Positions 15,058 through 19,535 of a stretch of DNA of 19,535 nt are shown here, one piece after another. A program made the position numbers and the translations under genes. The notes under the pieces were generated by a model, which did no database searches, was not told the origin of the DNA, and saw nothing but the letters and a program-made list of their open reading frames with translations. The stretch's first letter is position 1; every line of letters starts with the position of its first letter. The stretch covers positions 1-19,535 of the forward strand of contig JBOHSA010000214.1 of assembly GCA_050732995.1 (NCBI GenBank). The letters are read 5' to 3'. Origin of the DNA: JBOHSA01 sp050732995. GTDB lineage: Bacteria > Gemmatimonadota > Gemmatimonadetes > Gemmatimonadales > GWC2-71-9.

Positions 15058-15862
15058 CTATCCGGCCACGAGCCGGCGCGCGTAGGCCGTGGCGTCGAAC
15101 GCTTCGAGATCGTCCAGTCCTTCGCCGGTGCCCAGGAACCGGATCGGGGTGGTCACGGCACGTCGCAGGCGACCACGCTTCCGCCCCTGGCCGTGCCGTC
15201 GAGCTTCGTGACGATCAGGCCGGTGAGCGGCACCGCCGCCGCGAACTCCCGCGCCTGCGCCACGGCGTTCTGGCCGATTGTCGCGTCGAGCACGAGCAAG
15301 GACTCGTGCGGCGCATCGCCGCCCGGATGCCGCTGTCCCACGACCCGAACGACCTTTTTCAGCTCCTCGACCAACCGCGCATCGGTGTGCAGCCGGCCGG
15401 CGGTGTCCACGAGCACCGTGTCGCTGCCGCGGGCGCGGACGGCCGCGAGCGCGTCGAACGCCACGGCCGCGCGGTCGGCCGTCGCTCGGTCCCCGCTCCC
15501 CGTCACGCACAGGATGCCAGGACGCTCCGGCCCTCGCGTTGCAGGCGCCACGCGAGCTTGGCAATCGTCGTGGTCTTACCGACGCCGTTCACGCCGAGGA
15601 TCAGCATCACCGTGGGCGGGACCTGGGCCCGCGCCAGGGCGCCGGGTGGACTGGGGTGCGCCGGCGCCAGGAGCACGCACTCCGCCTCCTCGAGGGCGAC
15701 CGGCAGCTGCTCGTCGGGCACGCCCTCGAGCCGGTCGAGGATCTCCTCGACCGCGGTGACCCCGAGATCCGACTCGAGTAGCACGCGCTCGGCATCGGCG
15801 CGCACGGCCGGATCGCGCCGCCGACCGGTGAGCACCTCGGCCAGCCGGCGCCACAGCGCCAC
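15058..15862 (-). pseudogene. ftsY: signal recognition particle receptor FtsY, disrupted by a deletion and a frameshift
   Basis: FtsY is the SRP receptor GTPase that docks ribosomes at the inner membrane and is normally essential. As written, the gene is in three frames. Frame A (15862 to about 15518) has the helical N domain (MALWRRLAEVLTGRRRDPAV, LLESDLGVTAVEEILDRL) and the P-loop GVNGVGKTTTIAKLAWRLQ, then hits TGA at 15505-15503. Frame B (about 15515 to 15153) resumes at LCVTGSGDR...AAVAFDAL with VLVDTAGRLHT, VLDATIGQNAV and VTKLDGTARGG. Frame C (from 15156) gives TTPIRFLGTGEGLDDLEAFD and the end. Between A and B about 20 residues are absent, including the conserved DTFRAGA motif. Between B and C one inserted base would restore the exact family length. 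The start is GTG at 15862, overlapping the previous TAG by one base, with AGGGG upstream. True decay or assembly error cannot be told apart here. Confidence 0.9.
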
Positions 15863-17631
15863 TACGGCAGCCCCTGGCGCCGGCGCCAGGCCCACTCGGC
15901 CGTGAGCGCTGCGATGGCGAGCACGTAGAGCCACCATCGGTCCCGGAATCCGACCGCGACCGATCGGCCGGCGGGTGTCCCGGCCTGAGTGGACAGACGC
16001 GGCACCGCCGGCCGCCATTCGTCCGAGTACCGCTCCACGGCGACCACGCCTTCCTCGCGGCCGCCCTCCAAGCGATAGCGATACACGCCCGGCGGTAGTC
16101 GCTGCTCGGCCCGACCACCCGCATCGAACCGCAAGGTGTCGACCTGCTCTCCGATCGATCCCCGAAGGCGAACCTGCAGGTTCCGCGGGCTCCCACCGCC
16201 ACTCCAGCGCCACGCTAGCGGCATGCCGTTGGGCACGACGCGTGAGTCTGGTACGGCCGGCTCCGTGCTCCCTGCTCCCTCCGCCAGCAGCCAGTCGGCG
16301 AGGGCGGCGATGAGCATGCGGTAGGCGACGCCGCTCGACCCGCCGCGGAACTGCCAACGCCAGAGGCCGTGGGCGAGAATGGTCGCCTCGCGCGTTCCCG
16401 CGCTGTCGTGCAGCACAATCGCGGCTCGGGAGGCACCACGCCGGGCGAGGCGGGCCGTGAGCGCGACCACGGGCGCGCCCACGGGAGGCGTCTCCGCCAC
16501 GCTGGTTGCCGGCGGCAACGAGTCCCACGCGAGGCCATCCAGTCCTGCCGCGGAGAGCGGAGAGGTCGAGGGTGGTTGAACGTACCAATCACCGGGGACG
16601 CCGTCCGCCGCGGGCCAAGCGAGCACCGCTGCGCCCGACGCGGGGGGAGAGGGGGGGGATCTGAAGCGATCGAGGCGGTCACGCGCGCCGAGCAGCACGA
16701 CCAGCCGAGCGGCCTCGACCGCCCGCGCCACATCCGCCGGGGGCACGGCGGCGAGCGTGGTGCCGTCTCGCCACCGTCCGGACTCCGGCTCCGGCTGAAC
16801 GAACACCTTGAGCGGTACGCGCGCAACGTCCTCCAGCGTGCGCGCAAGAAACCGCGATTCCCAGTCGGGCGGTGACGCGAGGAGCACCGCCGCGGGCTGC
16901 GGACTCGCCTCGAGCGCGACGAGCCGGGCGTCATCGCGGGGCTCGTCATCCCCCGCCGCCTCCAATCGGACCTCCAGTGCGTTCCACCCGGGAAGCGGGA
17001 GACGGGAAGCGGGGAATGGGAGCTCGGTCGTCACGACACCGCTGTCCGGGAGGGACACACGCCGGGAGAGGAGACGTCGTCCGCCGGCGCTCAACGTCAG
17101 CGTCGCGCTTCGCATCCCGCGTCCCGGTCCCCTCGTCCCGGCGGTTCCGTAGCTCACCCGGAGCCGGACCGTATCGGTGCCGCCGACGCGGCGTGGACCG
17201 TCGACGGTCGCGACGAACGCGTCGAACAGCGACGGGCGTGCGAGGAGCACGATGCGGGGCCGGCGCACGAGGTCGGCGGGCAGGCTTGGGAGGTCGTCGA
17301 GCAGGCCGTCGGTCACGACAACCACTTCGCCGCCGCGGGCGGCCGCCGCCTCAAGCGCCGGGCCCAGCCGGCTCGCGCCGTCCGTGGGGGCGAGCGTATC
17401 GAACGCGGCGACCCGCGCGCCGAAGCGCCAGACGACGCCGCCCTGCGCCAGCGCCCGGGCGGTGTCGAGCGCCCGGCCCCAGTGGTCGCTCATGCTGAGC
17501 GACGCGTCGAGCAGCACGAGCGGCGGCGCGGTGTGCGCGGCGGGTCGGAGGACGACGGGGTTCCACAGGAGGAGCACGAGCGCGGCGCTGCCTACGGCCC
17601 GCAGCGCCAGGAGCCCGCCGCTCGGGCTCAC
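15862..17631 (-). CDS. membrane-anchored VWA-like protein, function unknown
   Basis: 589 residues from the GTG at 17631. An N-terminal membrane helix is at about 6-27 (LLALRAVGSAALVLLLWNPV). A von Willebrand A-like domain follows: PLVLLDASLSMS gives the MIDAS DxSxS at 42-46, and GGEVVVVTDGLLDD gives the later MIDAS Asp at about 108. A long beta-rich, probably periplasmic region follows, then a C-terminal helix (WWLYVLAIAALTAEWAWRRR). This resembles the second half of BatA/VWA-type membrane proteins, but the first N-terminal helix of that family is missing. The GTG at 17631 makes a GTGA overlap with the hisA stop. A GTG at 17640 with GAGG upstream is a real alternative and adds three residues. 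Its TAG overlaps the ftsY start. The substrate or partner cannot be read from the sequence. Confidence 0.78.
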   Translation of the reverse strand: MSPSGGLLALRAVGSAALVLLLWNPVVLRPAAHTAPPLVLLDASLSMSDHWGRALDTARALAQGGVVWRFGARVAAFDTLAPTDGASRLGPALEAAAARGGEVVVVTDGLLDDLPSLPADLVRRPRIVLLARPSLFDAFVATVDGPRRVGGTDTVRLRVSYGTAGTRGPGRGMRSATLTLSAGGRRLLSRRVSLPDSGVVTTELPFPASRLPLPGWNALEVRLEAAGDDEPRDDARLVALEASPQPAAVLLASPPDWESRFLARTLEDVARVPLKVFVQPEPESGRWRDGTTLAAVPPADVARAVEAARLVVLLGARDRLDRFRSPPSPPASGAAVLAWPAADGVPGDWYVQPPSTSPLSAAGLDGLAWDSLPPATSVAETPPVGAPVVALTARLARRGASRAAIVLHDSAGTREATILAHGLWRWQFRGGSSGVAYRMLIAALADWLLAEGAGSTEPAVPDSRVVPNGMPLAWRWSGGGSPRNLQVRLRGSIGEQVDTLRFDAGGRAEQRLPPGVYRYRLEGGREEGVVAVERYSDEWRPAVPRLSTQAGTPAGRSVAVGFRDRWWLYVLAIAALTAEWAWRRRQGLP

Positions 17632-18314
17632 GCCACGCACGCCAGGGCCTCGGTGAGGGAGAACCGGCCTTCGTACAAGGCGCGGCCCACGATCGCGCCG
17701 GCGAGGCCGGCCGCACGCGCGCGCCGCAGGTCGTCGAGCGACCCGACGCCGCCGCTCGCGACCACGTCAAGGCCCAGCTCGGCGATCGCGCGAGCCCCCT
17801 CCAGGTCGGGGCCGGCGAGGGTGCCATCTCGCGTCACGTCGGCATAGATGACCGTGCGCGCGCCCCGCGCCGCCACCCGCCGGGCGAGCTCCAGCGGCGT
17901 GAGGTCGCTCGGCTCGGTCGAGCCGCGAGGAGCGAGCCGGCCGGCGCGCACGTCGATGCCGACCGCGAGCCGATCCGGCCCGTGCCGGCGGAGGAGGCGC
18001 TCCACCAGGCCCGGATCGGCCGCCGCGCTGGGGCCCATGACGACCCGCGCGGCGCCCCACGCCAACATCTCCTCGATCGCCGCCGCGGTGCGCAGGCCGC
18101 CGCCCACCTGCACCCGAATCCCGGGGGCCGCGAGGAATCGCTTGGCCAGGCTCCGGTTCTCGCCCCGGTCGTAGGCGCGATCCAGGTCCACGAAGTGCAG
18201 CCACCGGGCGCCTTGGCGGGCGAACTCCCGGGCGAGGGCGAGGGGGTCGTCGGCTGGGGGGGAGGCGCGCGCGACGCGCCCGCCCTGTACATCAACGGCA
18301 GGATAGAGTTCCAC
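17628..18314 (-). CDS. hisA: HisA-type phosphoribosyl isomerase with shortened active-site loop
   Basis: HisA isomerises ProFAR to PRFAR in histidine biosynthesis; cytoplasmic TIM barrel. 228 residues, slightly short (usual about 240). Visible: LYPAVDVQGGRVAR with catalytic D8, WLHFVDLDRA, VQVGGGLRT (phosphate loop), VGIDVRAGRLA (second catalytic Asp), YADVTRDGTLAGPDL, ASGGVGSLDDL and GAIVGRALYEG (second phosphate loop). After RVAR the loop that normally reads about QGDxxxxTxY is replaced by ASPPA, about eight residues shorter than in Thermotoga HisA. The start is GTG at 18314; no Shine-Dalgarno sequence is visible, and it lies 14 bases after the M23 stop. No other his gene is in the window. 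It is the second gene of the right-hand minus-strand run. HisA is the best call; a PriA-like or altered enzyme is possible given the loop. Confidence 0.9.
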   Translation of the reverse strand: MELYPAVDVQGGRVARASPPADDPLALAREFARQGARWLHFVDLDRAYDRGENRSLAKRFLAAPGIRVQVGGGLRTAAAIEEMLAWGAARVVMGPSAAADPGLVERLLRRHGPDRLAVGIDVRAGRLAPRGSTEPSDLTPLELARRVAARGARTVIYADVTRDGTLAGPDLEGARAIAELGLDVVASGGVGSLDDLRRARAAGLAGAIVGRALYEGRFSLTEALACVA

Positions 18315-18328
18315 GATTGTGGGGGAAG

Positions 18329-19535
18329 TTAATCGTCGCGGGCAGCCACCGCGGGCTGGAGCGCCCGGGACTCGAGCTGCGCGAGCAGCCGGACTCGCAG
18401 ACTGTCGAAGGCGGCTTTCAGCCGGTCCGGCACCTTTTGCGCCGGGCCGGCGTCGCGGCGCTGGGGATTCGTCGGGCGGCCGTTCACGATGAACTCGTAA
18501 TGCAGGTGTGGCCCGGTGGAGAGCCCGGTCGACCCGACGTAGCCGACCCACTGGCCTTGCCTCACGCGCGCGCCGACGAGAATGCCCTGGGCGAAGCCCG
18601 ACAAGTGCCCGTAGCGGGTCCGGATGCCGTTGACGTGCCGGATCTCGACGAGGTTGCCGTAGCCGCCGTCGCGCCCCGCTTTGGTCACCATGCCATCGGC
18701 CGTGGCGCGGACGGGCGTGCCGTACCCCGCGCTGTAGTCGGTGCCCTCATGCGAGCGCCATTGCTTCAGGAGGGGATGGAAGCGCCCGCCGAACCGGCTA
18801 GAGACGCGCCGGAACTCGAGCGGCGTGCGCAGGAACGCCCGGCGCAACGAGCGGCCCCGTTCGTCGTAAAACCCGCGGCCGCCGGCCTCGGGATCGAAGT
18901 AGAACGCGTAGCTCGGCGTCCGGGCGACGTCGACGCGCGCCGCGAGGATGCGGCCGAAGCGGCGCTCGCCCTCCGGCGACTCGAGCCGCTCGATCAGGAC
19001 GTCGAACCGGTCGCCCGGCCGGATGTCGCGGTTGAAGTCCACTTCCCAGTCGTACACGTCGGCGATCGCCCAGGCGAGCGCCCGGCGCTGGACGAGCGGG
19101 AGCAGGCTGTCGGCCACGGCGGCATCGAGGGCGTCGTACAGCGAGGAGGCGATTTGGCCCGTGACGCGGAGCGGCGTGACCGTCCACGGGATGCGCTCCT
19201 CGCGCTGCACCCAACCGGTGTCGCCTCCGGCGCGGGTGAGCCACACCCGCCGATCGGCCTCAGGGCGGACCATCACCCGGTGGGCGATCGAGTCGTGCTT
19301 CAGTTTGCGGAAGTGGAACACGAGCCCCGCCGGGAGCTTCCGGACGTTGAGCGCGGTCACGGCGGCGAGCAGGGTCGTGTAGTCCCGTCCCGTGATCCCG
19401 GCGCGCGCCAGCACGTCGGACAGCGTTTCGTTGCGGGCGAGGCGGTGCTGGGACTCGTCGTAGGGCGACGAGACGACGATGGGCGGCGCGGTGAGCGGCC
19501 GGCGCCAGGGCCACGCGTCGCGGCCGGCCCACGCG
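18329..19535 (-). CDS. M23/LytM peptidoglycan metallopeptidase (5' end beyond window)
   Basis: At least 401 residues; the frame is open to the right edge, so signal peptide and start lie outside. The visible N-terminal part has ARNETLSDVLARAGITGRDY, like the LysM/OapA-type domain found before LytM domains in MepM-like enzymes, followed by a middle beta domain (YDWEVDFNRDIRPGDRFDVLIERL). The catalytic domain follows: RVSSRFGGRFHP, then HEGTDYSAGYG giving the zinc His and Asp (HxxxD), GNLVEIRHVNG, RYGHLSGF, and GPHLHYEF giving HxH. All zinc and catalytic residues are present, so a periplasmic endopeptidase cutting peptide cross-links is expected. The C-terminal tail after TNPQRR is charged and of unknown role. 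It is followed by hisA after 14 bases. Confidence 0.93.
   Translation of the reverse strand, partial: AWAGRDAWPWRRPLTAPPIVVSSPYDESQHRLARNETLSDVLARAGITGRDYTTLLAAVTALNVRKLPAGLVFHFRKLKHDSIAHRVMVRPEADRRVWLTRAGGDTGWVQREERIPWTVTPLRVTGQIASSLYDALDAAVADSLLPLVQRRALAWAIADVYDWEVDFNRDIRPGDRFDVLIERLESPEGERRFGRILAARVDVARTPSYAFYFDPEAGGRGFYDERGRSLRRAFLRTPLEFRRVSSRFGGRFHPLLKQWRSHEGTDYSAGYGTPVRATADGMVTKAGRDGGYGNLVEIRHVNGIRTRYGHLSGFAQGILVGARVRQGQWVGYVGSTGLSTGPHLHYEFIVNGRPTNPQRRDAGPAQKVPDRLKAAFDSLRVRLLAQLESRALQPAVAARDD

Noticed and set aside
15153..15520. Programmed frameshifting or stop-codon recoding to rescue ftsY
   Set aside because: About 20 residues including DTFRAGA are physically absent between frames A and B, so no change of frame can restore the GTPase site. 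No slippery-sequence or recoding element was recognised.
13032..15905. 957-codon plus-strand open frame
   Set aside because: It is antisense to recG and ftsY, with the Arg/His/Leu/Gln composition typical of shadow frames in GC-rich DNA. The motifs of RecG and FtsY decide the strand.
1..19535. CRISPR arrays, tRNA or rRNA genes, insertion sequences, defence genes
   Set aside because: No regularly spaced repeats, cloverleaf-like segments, transposase motifs or defence-family proteins were found on reading both strands. The accessory part is limited to the propeller pair and the GH18 remnant.

Overview
The window is very GC-rich, gene-dense bacterial chromosome. It carries 16 protein genes or gene remnants and no rRNA, tRNA, CRISPR array or intact mobile element that I can see. 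The mix suggests a diderm (Gram-negative-type) bacterium: lipoproteins, a predicted outer-membrane barrel, secreted beta-propellers and a LytM peptidase. The GC content, the style of the hypothetical proteins and the mix of GTG starts with 4-base stop/start overlaps fit Gemmatimonadota best. That placement is an inference from style, not from a marker gene.

Layout. Bases 1-5454 (minus strand) hold a tightly coupled six-gene operon read right to left: alanine racemase (alr), phosphopentomutase (deoB), cytidine deaminase (cdd), a lipoprotein of unknown function, a predicted outer-membrane barrel, and the start of a tRNA methylthiotransferase of the MtaB type. All five junctions are ATGA or GTGA overlaps. 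Bases 5454-5505 hold a compact bidirectional promoter whose two -10 boxes overlap; it appears to drive alr leftward and mazG rightward. mazG (nucleotide pyrophosphohydrolase) converges on asnS (asparaginyl-tRNA synthetase) across a G-tract region. asnS has a near-consensus promoter giving an almost leaderless mRNA, and this promoter lies over the start codon of the divergent PQQ-like beta-propeller gene. That gene is coupled to a small secreted or membrane protein of unknown function.

Bases 9242-12952 are the accessory part: the 3' remnant of a family-18 glycosyl hydrolase, a secreted YncE-like beta-propeller, and divergent from it a large secreted protein with Ig-like domains followed by an LVIVD-repeat propeller. 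Both propellers place histidines at equivalent points of several blades.

Bases 12966-19535 (minus strand) are again mostly core genes, read right to left: an M23/LytM peptidase (5' end beyond the window), hisA, a membrane-anchored VWA-like protein, ftsY and recG. ftsY is disrupted twice as written: an internal deletion removes the DTFR GTPase motif, and there is a 1-base frameshift near the 3' end. hisA has a shortened active-site loop. Either the locus is decaying or the assembly is imperfect here. Since FtsY is normally essential, this is the first thing to check.

I did not find a clear new defence or mobile system. The most interesting signals are the promoters interlocked with start codons, the broken ftsY, and the divergent pair of histidine-bearing propellers.
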